A stretch of DNA of 64,000 bases from Polytrichum commune (taxonomy: Eukaryota > Streptophyta > Polytrichopsida > Polytrichales > Polytrichaceae). A model generated the notes under the pieces. That model did no database searches. It was not told where the DNA came from and saw only the letters and a list, made by a program, of their open reading frames with translations. Positions 1-13,000 of this stretch are shown piece by piece. Each line of letters begins with the position of its first letter. The first letter of the stretch is position 1. The stretch covers positions 5,330,501 through 5,394,500 of the forward strand of contig OX485805.1 in the NCBI GenBank assembly GCA_950295325.1. The letters are read 5' to 3'. The translations under genes were made by a program, and so were the position numbers.

Positions 1-1830
1 TGGGGGGGGGGATCTTTTCTCTAGTATAAAGCCATCTTTTGTTTGCCATGGGTATTGTTGGATTGCACATGTGCATTCATTGGGATGGTCTGCAAGGTCT
101 GAGCATAAGGGGGTTTGTCTACGGAATGGTTCTTCTTGTATGGAGTGAATGACTTTTGCAATTTTGTCCGGGTGTGTTGCGATTTTTTCATCTTTATCTA
201 CTAGGCAATCAAGTGGTGCAGCATCTTGTGGGTTAAAAGATTATTTTGTGTATTTTTTTTAAAATTTTATTTGGTCTAGAAGATACGTAATAATAATGAC
301 ATTTATCAATATGCCACTGATTTCTTTGAAAGGTCATCATAAATGATTAATGCGTGACATTCATGACTTTATGACATCTATAAATTTTAATTGCCCTTTT
401 ACAATTTTGGTTTGTTTGTAGGGTAGTGATTTTTGAGCTTCAACTTTGGCAATATTGGATGTGTTAGTTAGGGTGTCTAGCCAAGTTTGTAATTCTTGTT
501 GATCATTAATAGTGGGTGGAGAGGGTGTGTTTGGAATGTTGTTTATATTTTGTGTTTCAAGTTTATGGTGCCAATTTGTGGGGGTTGGAAATGTGGTATT
601 TCTAATAGTTGTTTTGATGAGGTGGTAGATGTTGAAGTGTCTTTCCCATTGTTTTGGGGGTTTGCGAGGGAGGAAACCGCCTTGGCATTTTGTTTGTGCA
701 CTGAGGGCGATGGGGAGAGGAGGGGTGCTACACGTGTTTGTATAGCACATTCATTGATGGATTGTATGATGAGGTTTACATTATTTTGCGTTTCTATCCA
801 TTTGTCGGGGATAAGTGGTAGGGCATGTTGGAGTAGGTCAGTAAGTTTTTGTACTATTGTGAAGTGTAGTTTGTCAAATGTAGTAAGAAAAGCTTGTATG
901 TTATTTTCTAGTTTGGGAATTCTATATTAAGGGGGTGTGTCTATTCGCATTACATAAGATCTATGAACTAAGAATTGGGAGGGGGGGTTGGAGGATTATT
1001 GGGAAGTGGCTAGAATTGAGGTGGAGTTGCGTGTTTGTGCTACATGGGTGGTGGGTTAGGTGGTTTTAGAGATATATAATCATCTATTACGCTAGTGTAG
1101 TTGAATTTGGGTCCCCCTTGTCTTGTAAATTTTGTTGTGTTAGGGATTGGCGTTAGTTGGAGATTAGCGGTAAAGGCTTGCCATTCTTTGTCTTCACTTG
1201 ATAATATGGTTAGGGAATGAAGATTGTGACGTCCAATGAGAAAGATGCCACAATTGAATTCTCCTTTGAGCATTGGGAAGTATGTCGGTGTGGATGCGAT
1301 GGTTAGTTCTATTGTTCATTGAATGAGTAGTATTTTGTGTAAATCTTCTTTGTGTGTTTGCATATACAAATGCAATAGTAGGATGGGAGTGAGGGGTTCA
1401 TTGACTATTGTTAATATTTGTAGGTAGGGAGAGAGTTTGATAGGGGTTAGTATTTTGGTGATATTGCCGGAGAATGCTATTCATTTGTGGATCATGGTGA
1501 TTAGGACCCCTTTGTGGGGGTATAGTGCATGTATGGCCGTCTTAGGCATGTGTAGCATCTATGGTCTTGGTGTATATGATTTTGAAAAATGAAAATATGT
1601 TTGTTTATATATAGACTTATCTTTAGGGATTTTTGTTTCTTAGATAATTACGAGTAGTGATGGGGTGTCATTTATGATGGTGAGTTGATGTATGTCTTGA
1701 AGGCTTGTGTTAATGTGTCTACAGTTCCATGTTAGGCATGTAATAGGGTCCGTGTATGTTTCAATGGGACGGTTTGTGTTTGGTGGGATTATTGGGCTAG
1801 GGCTTTGATATGTTTGAAGGGAAAAAAAAA
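1..1830 (-). mobile_element. Decayed LINE (non-LTR retrotransposon): endonuclease domain and linker toward RT
   Basis: Read on the minus strand, about 1830 down to 1040 is an AP-type endonuclease domain broken by a few stops. It has an opening LTWNCRHIN segment, a stop just before ETKIP, a GEFNCGIFLIGR segment matching the GDFN motif, and a closing block FTRQGGPKFNYTSVIDDYIS matching the 'TR..S.ID' end of LINE endonucleases. About 1-235 reads as the linker before reverse transcriptase: a 'HPDKIAKVIHSIQEEPFRRQ' block, then a CTCAIQQYPW segment. The order (endonuclease at high coordinates, linker at low ones) fits a minus-strand L1-type element. RT itself would lie left of the window. The open stretch 361-750 between these blocks is part of the same element. 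Clade not assignable by eye. Confidence 0.72.
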
Positions 1831-2929
1831 CCCCCAGGTATTGGGTTTAATATTTCCCAAAGAATTATTTTCTTTTTTCAAGTAAATCTCCAACCATGTG
1901 TTTAGGGAGTAGTACCCCCAATCTCAAGACTATAATCTAGTCTTGAATAACATTAGGGGTTAACCCCTAAGTGCCTACACAACCAAGGATAGATAGGGAT
2001 TTGTCCAGTCCAAAAAATTAGGCCGGGGGTACCTTCCTCCATAAGCTCCTAGGTACAACCTTATAACCTATATCCCTTGCATATAGATGAGCTCCCCAAT
2101 TGGACCCACTTTGCCATGTCCTTGTCTATTGTCACATGTCCCATGTATTGTAGCCACAGTCGTCAAATTCTATTGGGAGGAAAAAGAGAGTAGGTGGGGT
2201 TGATTCCGCGTGCGAAATGGCCAATCCATGTCGCATCCAAGAAAACTTTTGAACCAAATACTCTCAAGATGTGAGCACCCACAAGTTGTAACCCTATTTG
2301 GCCCAACCCAGCTGATGAATGTTGTTATTGCACGATCCCACCTAAAATCAACCTTCGCAAGGGTTTGTCCAAAAACTTGTCCACTTGTGAATCCAAAGGC
2401 AATGTTAGGCATTTTGCAAAGAATTTCCAGAGGCCAAACCAAAAATCGAGGGAAGTTTAGCAAGAATCCTTTGTGCATTCATACACTATGAGCAATGGCT
2501 CAACCCAAAGAGATATGCACAACAATGTTGAGCGTTGGCTCCTGGATTTGAGTGTTAGCGAGCGAGTGAGGGGGGCAAATCATGAAGGCCCTTGATCATG
2601 TTAGATTGAAAAGTTATACAAACCTTCACATTGGAATGTGAGGCTCGGAAGGCTCATTCTCCCTTGCATAAGGATGTCTAGAGGCGCAATACTACGGCAA
2701 CGCTAGGGTGGCATGGGCGAGGAGAGTTCCCTAATTTCATAGACAATGTGCTTGGGATCCATTGGCTGGGGGGGGGGGGGGGGATGACTTGTGACAGTGG
2801 GGAGGAATTTGGCAAGGGCAAAAGAAAATGTAGTAATAGCCAGGGCATGGAAAGGGAAGTGCAAGTAACTTGGTTGGATGTTCTAAACTTGAGGTAAACC
2901 TTTGAACTCAATCCTTTATGATTTCAGCC
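1831..2929. other. Non-coding stretch, nothing recognised; contains a G16 tract
   Basis: I recognise no gene here. Two overlapping open frames around 2170-2490 lie on opposite strands and show no motif. A run of 16 G lies at 2768-2783. Similar homopolymer G/C runs occur at 2-11, 10193-10206 and 12010-12021. Confidence 0.5.
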
Positions 2930-3300
2930 CAAGCATATTTGCAATGTGGATATTGATAAAAACAAATCTTGAGGTGAACCTCGGTGAATTTTTGTGAGGT
3001 AAACTTGGTAAATCTTTGAGGTGAACCTCATTAAAATTTTAACGTGTCATCTCAATAAAAATCTAAGACAATTCTTGGGAAAATTCTATGAAATGACCTT
3101 AGTAAATTTATGATAGGAGCCTCAAAAAAACATTGTGAGGTAAACTCAATGAAGTTCCGATGTGAACCTATTTAAATTTCCAATTTAAAACTCGGCCATT
3201 TTCTATTGTGAAATTTTGTTGTAAAATTTTTCATGTGAACCTTGGCAGATTTCCAAAATGAACCTCAATAATTTACTACATTCAACCTCAATAAAAAAAG
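2930..3300. repeat. Degenerate minisatellite (GTGAACCTCAATAAA-type motif)
   Basis: A short motif resembling GAGGTGAACCTC..TAAATTT recurs about every 30-45 bases with many substitutions, for example near 2972, 3018 and 3265, with weaker versions between. It looks like an old, strongly diverged tandem array. No coding potential seen. Confidence 0.55.
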
Positions 3301-4099
3301 ACAGCCCACAATAACTTTTAGTTTACTTAGGCTCAGTTTCATGTTACCTCAGGTGACCCTAGATAAGAAAACCTAACCAATACATAAGACCGTGCAACGT
3401 AGAGGTGATCCCATTGGTTAGGCTTTTGTGAGGAGTAGTCCATGGTGTATGTGAAGACTTTCAACTCATCATCATAATATAATGGCCTTGAGTCACAATT
3501 GTGTATACCTTGTTGTGTTGTAGCGTTCAAATCGTATCATCTAGTTGTGTGAGATGTGTGTTAACTCATGTCGAGCCCTAGTTAGCCATGACTAGGGTTA
3601 ACAAAAAAATCACTACTATGAATTTGTTCACTTCTCGGTTACTTCTAAAGTAATTTTGAGAATGTGTCTTGGATTTCATAGTTGCAATGGCCACAACCAA
3701 TCCACATTCTTGATTTGGAAATGGGAGTCAATGAAACTAGGGATGATTTTGACGACTCCATATGAGTGTTGGGGACCACATTGAAAATATTTTGTGGACA
3801 ATAGATCGTTAGAAAACATGGTCGGAGTGGAACTCCCAAACAATGTTGTAAGTTTGACTTAGAGAATTGTTGAGTTTCTCCCTAAGAGTGGAAGGGAGTG
3901 CGAACAATGATTATGATGAAGAAGTCATGCACAACACATTACACCTTGGGTATGATGAAGAGGGCGAAGATTACAATGAAATTGGTATGTTTGGAAACTA
4001 ATTGATGATGACAACATGGATGAGGAAGTGGATGATAATTTCGTGTGAGGTGAGGGGAAGTACATTAAATATGATATTTAGTGTCCTATGGCATCTAAT
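3301..4099. other. No gene recognised
   Basis: Only short unsupported open frames (for example minus 3339-3530). No motif, RNA gene or element end recognised. Confidence 0.4.
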
Positions 4100-4600
4100 G
4101 TCACTGCGGTAACTTTTTTGTGACACTTTCTATGAATAAGTTTACAAACACTTTCATCCCAACTTACTTTCAGTTCATCCAAACACCAATTATTGAAACA
4201 AAGTTTGGCATAATTTGCAACCTAACAAATTTGTGATGAAATATTGTTATGGATGATTGAAATTTGGATGAAAATCACTTCGTAAGTGATAATACTTGCA
4301 ACACTGTAAATTTGTAATACCCAAAAAACATTTACAAGGAATAGCAAACACTGTTAGGTTAACATTTAGTGTTGGTGACACTACACCGCGGTTTACAACT
4401 AATATTGAGCAAGACAACGCAGTGGATGAGTGGTGGCAGGAACGGAAGGAGATCAGGGGAGGAGGGTTACATTAGTCAAATCCGACGGTCGAGAAAGCAC
4501 AGGCAACGTGGCCTCACCAGAAGCCAGAAGCTGCTTTCATCGCCCATAAACTTCTTCTTGATTAGAATTGGTGACACTAAATATCATAGTTAGTGTAGTT
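4100..4600 (+). repeat. Dispersed repeat R1, copy 1 (MITE-like)
   Basis: This stretch shares ordered blocks with 12600-13000: an ATGAAATATTGT.ATGGA block, a CAAATTTGGATGAAAA.TCACTT block, AAGTGATA.TACTTGCA, ACATTTAGTGT, and a closing GAATTGGTGACAC.AAATA block. The same order at both sites indicates a dispersed non-coding element of about 400-500 bp. Ends and target duplications were not resolved. Confidence 0.5.
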
Positions 4601-7600
4601 CTAGATGTTGGTGAAAGCAATGGGGAAAGGGTAGTGGGTCCAAGTGACCTAAACCCCCGCATTTGAGAGAGGGTTATGGTGACTCCACATGGTCACGAAA
4701 TTCCATTTCTTTCGATCCCTTGCCCGGACCCTTTACATGCCAATGGCAAGGGCCCAAAAGGAATAAGAACAAACCCTAAAGCGTCAACGATTTGTTCAAC
4801 AAAATTGTGTCTCACAAGTGACACCCTTCCCAAGATTGTGAACGAAACAAATTTGATGTACACCAATGAGATGGTCGTAAAGGATGTCACCATGAGGGGA
4901 TCTAGGAAGAGAAACAAGTTTGAGAGGAGGCAAGGGTTGGAGGCCATTGGAGGTGGTGGAACTAAAAGCATGTTATGCTATAAATATCTACATGGGCATA
5001 AAACATATCTTAATGTTCACTTGTATTGGTTTAAGACTTCACCTCTACTTCACCTTGAACCTTGTACTACTTGTTGGGCGTTTCATTAATATGGTACATC
5101 CCTTGGTAATTTTTTTTTTGGGAAAGAAACATCCACATATAAAACACGTCACCAACACTAAGTACTTCGTTACAAAAAGCTTTGAGTAACAAGTAAGGCA
5201 AAGTCAATGTCACCAATAATGAGCCTCGACTACTTAATTGTTGCTTGCAATTTGGATTTTCTTGGAAAGGATCGCTACAAAAAAATACTGCAACTATTGC
5301 ATTAGATAATAATGCGTAATGATAATTGAGCACATTAAGAATACCATGAGATTCAAACAAAATTCATGAGACAAAGAAGCAATCAAGCAATCAAGCAACC
5401 TTCAATTGTCAATGAAGCTTCTAATATTTTGTCATGATTGTTACAAACTTTATGAAGTGCTTCCTCTTTCACAATGCATATTATCTCTTTAAGCTTGTGG
5501 CTCAACTCAACAAACGTGTTGAATTAGGGCTGAAATGTTTTAGCCATAAAATCTTGACTCCTCAGTAGGCAACCTTGAATTTCTTGAAGGTAGGAGACAT
5601 TTCTACATCCACTGGCACAATCCACAAAAACTATTATCGACAAGCACATGACATTTGAAGTTAGTTTAGGATTTGAAGAAAGAGATTCCAAATAGAAGTC
5701 ATGAAGCAATGATGATCATGCAACCTTCAATTGACATCAAGAAATTTCCTCACTCATTTGCCTACATAATTACAAACTTTATGAAATGTTGCCTTAATTC
5801 GACCTACAAGCAACTTCTTACATTTAGGATTCAAGGGATACAAATAAGGATTGAAAACAATCCAAGTGAACTGACAACATTCAAATGTCAACAGAAATCC
5901 CATGCACTTCCACATTCTCAACACACCAACTTTGAAGATTGTATCACAATTCAACAAGAATTTTGACGGTGAGAGGAAAAATATGTGAAGATTATGACAA
6001 TCAATATCAACATATATAGCAAGTTTAGGAGCAAGAGACAAAACACTCAATAATCAACATTCTTGAAAAATTGATTAAAACCTTCTACTAAGACTAGGAC
6101 ACTTAGTATAATCTACACCACACTAAAAACATTAAACTAAACCTAACCATGAGTTAACTTACCATGGTAAAGGAGAGTTACCACGCTCCACGTTTTAGGG
6201 TTTTCAGTGACCTAAAGCTGCCATTATACCCTACTAAACCAATACTTAAACCCTAAGCTCCTCCATGTGAAAACTCTTTTACATGCTTGAAAGAGCAAAC
6301 TCTGGGCTTAGAATGTGGATACAAGACTAGTGTGGAGGTGCATGGTGTTTGGTGTACTAAAGATTGTTAATATCCAAGAAGTTACACAATATGGCAAAAG
6401 AGCAGGTTTGTATACTCATTGTTTTTGTAGTGAGTATTGGTATTTACAAACAGTCAATGGACTTTACAGGTGAGGTAAATGTGTGATATGGATTGCAACT
6501 AAGCTTAGCTGAAGACAACTGACACACGCCTTTCTAACACACAATTGTATGTTTGGGTTGGCACGGGTGCAGGTGAGGCTAGCTCTTCACATTTTTAACA
6601 CCAACAATAATACATTACTCATGTTTGGATATTCTTTCACTTTATGATCTTATACTTATGAAAGTTACTATTTTACTTTGAACTAGTATCTTGATATGTA
6701 CACAAACTCTAGAAAGTAGTTGAGATATTGAGAATACATACAAGTGAGGTATTTAAGTTTACATATTACATCCTTAACTTATTACTTGGTTGTAACAATA
6801 GTTGTTATGCACAATGTAGTGACATACTAGACTATGTTTTGAACTTAGCTGCCATATGTAATGTGTTTTTGTGAACATGACACACATCATTACATTTTAG
6901 TATTTTATGCTATCAAACTTTGAGTTGAAAGTAAGGAAACTTGATAACATATCTAACCACTCTAATGAGAATACATACTCCTTGTTGAAAGTTCAAACTA
7001 CTTCATATGATGTAGAACATATCACTACATTCATGGCTACAATGATAAGTACTATGTTTTGGTGAGAAATAGACTTGTGATGAGAGAAAATCCGACCCAC
7101 CGATCTTATTTTGATGAAGAATAGAATGGAAAAGGCCTCTGAAAATAGGAAGATCAAGCTTTGAAAAAAGCTTTGAAAAAAGACAACTCTCTCTCATCCG
7201 CAAGAATCTCAATGACCATTGCCTTCCTTTCTTCAATCTCTTTGATGTTGACGCCACAGTCTTTACGAATTTTCTTTAAGGCAATGGTAAGTGAAGAGGC
7301 AATCAATCCCTAGTGAGATAATGGCAACTTTTAATTTGGTGATTATCCTCGCCGCCTTTCAAATATGAGAATTGCAAGACACCGCCACTTGGCAACACCC
7401 GAAATAACAATCCACGTTAAGTTCCCCCACCCTAACCAATACCAACATTGCTTCACCCACAATGAGGGGGTTTTGAAATAATCACCAACGCTTAGGGTTA
7501 GTTGGCCGAGGGTGGATTGCACTTAATGGTAAGTTCTCTCTTTATATACATATGAAAAAACAAACTAATAACAATCTATCAAGCATTGGTGTAATATCAT

Positions 7601-7639
7601 CGACGTCAATGAGAGCCCATTGGTTGTAAGGTCGATGGG
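4601..7639. other. No gene recognised
   Basis: AT-rich sequence with only short overlapping open frames on both strands (for example 4676-5089 plus with 4693-4971 minus, and 5673-5966 plus with 5754-6050 minus). None shows a domain, a splice structure or a codon pattern that I can support. I see no RNA gene or element terminus. Confidence 0.4.
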
Positions 7640-8360
7640 TCTTAAATAGTTATTTTCATTGAATGGTCCATTTCTCCTAGGATAAGAAACATGCGATTAG
7701 CACGAGGTGGTTATCAAATCCAAGTCATGGCTTTAGCCACTCTCCTCATAATTCTTGGAGCTCATATGACTATCTTTTTATTATGAAAGTAAAGATTCTC
7801 ATGTTCATCAAATGGTTATGTATAATATACCCCTAGAAAAGAAATCAAAAAATTATGTTGAGGATTGAGCACAAAGTCTAGTTTCTTATGAACACACACA
7901 CACACACACACTCTCTCTCTCTATATATATATAATTTGGTATCGAGTCTTGAAGCCACATTTAGCCACGTACAACTCAAATATAGGTTTCCTATTAAGAA
8001 AAGTACCAAAATAAGGGGCGTGTCTACCTTATTCTCGTCCACTTCTTGTAGGCTATGAAATACGCAATCTATGCGAGATGATCATCAAATCCAAATAGTG
8101 CCCATAGCCATTCACCTCATTAATGTCAGAGCTTATATGAATTCTTGTTCATTTTCAAAGTCAAGTTTCACTATCTCATTACATCATCATAGAGGTCCCC
8201 AACAATTATGTTGATTATTTAGTCTAGAATGGGTAACAAATTACTAATGAGCACATAGTCCAGTCTCTTTTAAACACATAATATCTTCTTGGGTATTCAT
8301 TCTTAGATGCATGCCTAATCACACACCGCTCAAAATTAAATGTTTGTTAAAGAAAAGAAA
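7640..8360 (+). repeat. Two tandem copies of dispersed repeat R2 (MITE-like) with a compound microsatellite
   Basis: Two head-to-tail diverged copies (about 7680-7990 and 8070-8350) share the blocks TATCAAATCCAA, ATGTTGA..ATT, GAGCACA.AGTC.AGT and AACTCAAATATAGG/CTCAAAATTAAAT. Related blocks occur at 14110-14310 (plus), 15960-16260 (inverted), 22360-22420, 27740-27860, 31100-31220 and 32700-32835. A (AC)n(CT)n(TA)n microsatellite at 7892-7933 sits inside copy 1. Confidence 0.5.
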
Positions 8361-9006
8361 CCGAGTAAGATCCGCAAAAGAAATTGAATTGTTCTCTTGG
8401 AAAAAAAATTAGGGAATAGATTTGAAAAAAGTGTGTTGAACCTACACAAAAAAATTAAACCAGTAATAAATTAGGAATTTATATGCAACCCATGGAAATC
8501 ACACAAAGCTAAATGTTGGAATGGAACCTTTTACCACCAATATGATCCCCATTGTTCAATTTCTGATCATATGCTAGGAGTGTATCATACATATTTAGAG
8601 TTTCATTTGTGGTTACCAATCCTTTGTGTAGAATATCTTTATGAAGTAGAGATGAACTCTTACTAGAGGTGAAGAGTTAATGGAAGTAAGTATTTTCATG
8701 TGGTTGTTGAAAGTACATCATCCTCGAGAGTGGAGTTGAAGTGCTAGTCATGAGCATAATCATGTGTATTTCTTTTATTAACTAGGGGTAGTAACTTGAG
8801 TTCTATATTAGTTGGTTACATCATTTCATACCTTGGACACTTAACCAACTAATTCAACAATTAGTTAACTAGTTGCCTTTCATAATTATAAAAGATCTAG
8901 TTCACTATAGTTATATATATCTAGTTAAATAAAATTTAGCGCAACGTGTTCACAGAATTATGTTGTAGTGTTGTAGTGTCACTACAGTAGTGTGTTATTT
9001 GTGTTG
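8361..9006. other. No gene recognised
   Basis: AT-rich sequence without a supported open frame. Short palindromic CTAGTTAA-type motifs recur around 8850-8940. Nothing further seen. Confidence 0.4.
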
Positions 9007-9150
9007 ATGATGTACATGGAGGTTGTTCCGGAGCCTAGCATTGTGAGTGATTATATAAAGGCGTTTCTTGATGATCCTCAGTGGCCCGAGCATATTAAAG
9101 ACCCTCAACTGAAGCAAATCAAGAGACGGACTTCTTCGAATATAGAATAA
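9007..9150 (+). CDS. Short orphan ORF (47 aa), possibly an isolated exon or gene fragment
   Basis: ATG at 9007 to TAA at 9148-9150 gives a 47-residue peptide with a balanced, protein-like composition (segment EVVPEPSIVSDYIKAFLDD, then a basic tail KQIKRR). The flanks are AT-rich and this short block is visibly richer in G and C. I do not recognise the family. It could be an exon left from a decayed gene. Evidence is composition only. Confidence 0.2.
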   Translation: MMYMEVVPEPSIVSDYIKAFLDDPQWPEHIKDPQLKQIKRRTSSNIE

Positions 9151-12100
9151 TACTCGGAAATTTTCTAGTTAACTATGGTTGTTCTTGAAAATGTCTTGAA
9201 AAACATCTAGTAAACTATAGTTATTTTGGCAGTTGTTCAAGGTCTGCATTATTGCTTCTTGCATACGTTTATTTTTTTCTTAACATACAATCAAAAATTT
9301 GGAACTTATCATAACATTATTCAATTGCACATTTGTGTTCCGATCTATATTTAGCATCTAACATGGGCCTCCACTATCTTACCTTCATGGGAAGAAACTT
9401 AGAAAATAGGAAGAAATTAACATTGGTATAAATAATGAATAGTAAGAAAATTGTGAACATTGTTAGTATTTTCAATGATAGTGTTGTTATGAATAGTACT
9501 TTCAAATGAATAATTCTTGGATGAACAGTGCTTCCTATGAATAATATCAGAATGAACAATGCTTCCTATGAAAAAATTTGGGAGTATAAATCCACCCAAA
9601 TTTTCAAGTGTCAGCCTAGATGTATGAATAGTGAACAAATATTTTTACTTTGTTCGGGGGCCCACAAAATATGATTGACATATTCCAAGGTCATGGAACC
9701 GACCCTTATGGCTGAATAATGTTATGATTAAAGCTCCAATAAACCGTTTGTATACTAGGATAGTGAAGAACCTAAAAAAGCATATGGTGGAAAAGAAGGG
9801 GCAGAGAGGAGATGACAATTAGGAAGAGGGAGTGGGGAGGGAGGATTGATTTCCTCTGATTTTGTTACATTTACTTGATTCTGATCCTGTTCAATTAGGT
9901 TGCCAATTTTATGTAAGCTTGCACTCAATTGGAGAAGGAATAAGCATTGGTTAGGAGTGAGAGATGAGGAAGGATCTCTAGTGTTCCTTTGAAAATATCC
10001 CTAATTTCTCTCATCAATTAGAATTTTTTTACTGATGTGACACTTTCCAACTTGTAAATTTTTGTAAATATTTTTGGATGGCACCTAAGCTGGTAGTTTG
10101 AATTGATATGTATGTTCATAGGCTTTCACCACGTTTTTAATTACTATTGAATGATGCATACATATACATGTTGTATATGGAGGCAAGGAGAAGGGGGGGG
10201 GGGGGGTCCACTAATGTTGGATTGTTAGATGAGAAGGTCACCACAAAATTGATCTTATAGCGTGTGAGATTGTTGTATTAAATCAAGATATTATGAACAC
10301 TTTTTGTTGAACGCTTCTTACACTACCTCACTTAGCAAGTAGATCCTAGATTAGACATTACGTTTGGCCAGAGTTGGTGCTCTTCTTAAAAAGTTCTTAG
10401 ATCCTTCTTATCCCACCACTATGATTGGCCGAAATGGTGCTATTTTGTACTCAATGTTGCAATTGATGGTTTATTTTGGCTCACTTAGTGCACCGTCGCA
10501 CTCTTTTGTTGCAACTTCGAGAATGAAAAATAGGCATGGTTGTGAGGTTGCTGATACTTTAGGCACATATACCTTAAGTGGCCTATTGTGGGCCTTGTTG
10601 ATCCCACACATAATGTTATAGTTGGATCAACTTGTGGATGTTCTCATCTGGTTACCAATTGCAGAGCACCAAAAACATTCGTTCAACCTTCAGAGTCATT
10701 GGAGTTGAGATGCAAAAACAAGAAGAGGTCAAAGAAGATACATAACATTGTTCAGATCCGTAACAATGTTCTATTGGACTGACAATATTCAGATCCTTCT
10801 CTTTTAATAATTACACACTGGTCCTAGGTTCTTTATGATTCCAAGGAAAAAAAGAAAGACTACGACACCTTCATTTTGGTTGAAATTTATGTGTTATAGG
10901 TGATCTTAAGACAACACTTATTAGTTTAATAAAATAATAAAATAAAAATCTCGAGAACAAATACACATAACTCTAGATATATCCTACCCTAATCCATCCT
11001 ATGGTTCTATGCAATAATACGTTTTAAGTGATTTTGATATTTAAAAAAAAAATACAATCGATTTACTATATGACGTGATGGAGAGGATTAGTATACCACG
11101 TAGGAAATTTCTTGGGCATTCTTACAACTTGCATTGAATTTGGAACACTTTCTCATCTCCACTAATGTGTTACACGTGTGTTTCATGACGCCGCCACAAT
11201 AGGAGTGATTCTCCCAACAACCTTTCGTCAAAAAGTGGATGCTATGACACCACCTGCCAAATGAGCTGTATTAAGTTATTACGCGGAGGGGAAACTTTGT
11301 GAATGCGAAACCTCTTAAGGTAGGAGTTCCTTAAAGTAACACCTCCCTTTTGGTGACACCTATGTTTCGTCCTTAAGCCGTCAACAAGTGAGTGCAATGG
11401 TGCCATCCAGTACGTCATTGTTGAAAGCGATCAATCATATGTAGTATTAAAAGTATAGAATAACACCGCTTTGGCCATTCATGGCAGTGGTGTAAGAAGG
11501 ATGGCAAGAACACTTAAAAAACAAGCAGCAACTTTGGCCAGTCACAATGGTTAATTGGGGATCTATCTGCTCAACACGGTGGTGTAAGGTAAAAAAATTG
11601 GAGAAAACGGTGAATGACCACTACTGGTGCACTAGACTAGGAGTAGAATGATTCTTGTGTGGATCCAAATTGGTTGATTGTAAAAGTGGTGGCTTAAAAA
11701 GGATGTTGTGATAGGCTGGATGTAGTGATTGGCCACGTAGGTCTTGTTTCACATCATTGGGGTTCACTTTTAGGTGCTAGTGAGTTAACCGTTTTGTGTG
11801 CATTCGTATGCAAAGTGTGATATGTTGATGCTCAAATTAGGGAAACTCTAATGTGCAAGTAGGGGGTTTGACTTACTTGCCTCTTTCGGAAAATGCAACT
11901 AACTATTTACAAGAATAAAATTACGAAACAACTTGCATTCCTCACCATTTCCTCTACTCCAACTCTATCATTCATGGTGATCCTTACCTAGCAATTCATC
12001 ATCAATGGACCCCCCCCCCCCATCCCCACCCCCAGTGGAGAGTAAAATACTCATTTCTTAAAACAACTTTGCAAAATTCTATAGGCTGCAAATGAACTTA

Positions 12101-12599
12101 TTATTTTTGAAAAAAAATCTATAGACTCTTCATAGGCTTGCTATAGAAATGTTTTTTTAAAGAAATTTCCAAGCTCTACAACCTACCTAAAGTAGCAAAA
12201 GTTTCATAAAGTGTCGTTTTAAGCTCAACTACCTTATTCTCTACAACACTATTTCAATTTTGCACACTAAGGAGAATCTCTCTCTCCCTTGTTCATCCAA
12301 TTATTTCTACAGAAGTGGTCTCCTGTCATGTTACCCAATTACATAAAGTATAACAAGATTGTAGTCTTATTTCTACACCACGAAGGGTGGCTTAAACCAC
12401 AAGGCCTTAACGTGGATCCCATGTGAACTCCAACATTAAGCCATAGTGAACCATAGTATTTTCAACCAACCATGTGGGAACCTAGGGACTAGGATTAGGG
12501 CTAGGGCTGGGCTTGGGGCTTGGGCTTGGGGGAGGTCGGTGCCGGCTTGCTGGTCTATGCTTGCTCAAGATGTTCATCTTTGAAAGGAAGCACCACATT
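9151..12599. other. No gene recognised; G14 and C12 tracts
   Basis: Mostly AT-rich. An unsupported open frame of 85 codons at 10364-10621 (plus) has no motif I know. A G14 run lies at 10193-10206 and a C12 run at 12010-12021. A short GGGCTTGGG-type repeat lies at 12500-12535. Nothing else found. Confidence 0.4.
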
Positions 12600-13000
12600 G
12601 GATACTGTATGTATTGTCATATGGTATTTTGTCACTACGATAACTTTTCTAATGGCACTTCTTAATTATGAATTAAGTTTACAAGTATTGTCATGGATGA
12701 TTCAAATTTGGATGAAATCCATGTCAACAAAATTTGGTATAATCTGCATCCTAACATTTTCTGCAATGAAATATTGTCATGGACGATTCAAATTTGGATG
12801 AAAAGTCACTTAGGAAGTGATAGTTACTGCACATAGTTATTGTAAATCAATAAAGCCCAAACAAATTTACAAGAAATGATAAATAATGTGAAGTTTACAT
12901 TTAGTGTGCTTGACTCTACACAGGCGATTTATAATTAGCATTATAGACAGACAATTAGAATTGGTGACACCAAATACAAATATTTTGTGTAGTCTTCAGG
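12600..13000 (+). repeat. Dispersed repeat R1, copy 2 (MITE-like)
   Basis: This is the partner of 4100-4600, with the same block order. It carries an internal duplication of a TTGTCATGGA.GATTCAAATT block at about 12692 and 12776. It ends at the shared GAATTGGTGACACCAAATA block. Non-coding. Confidence 0.5.

Noticed and set aside
496-930. Plus-strand open frame of 144 codons
   Set aside because: It lies opposite the LINE remnant, has no motif, and reads as GT-rich noise.
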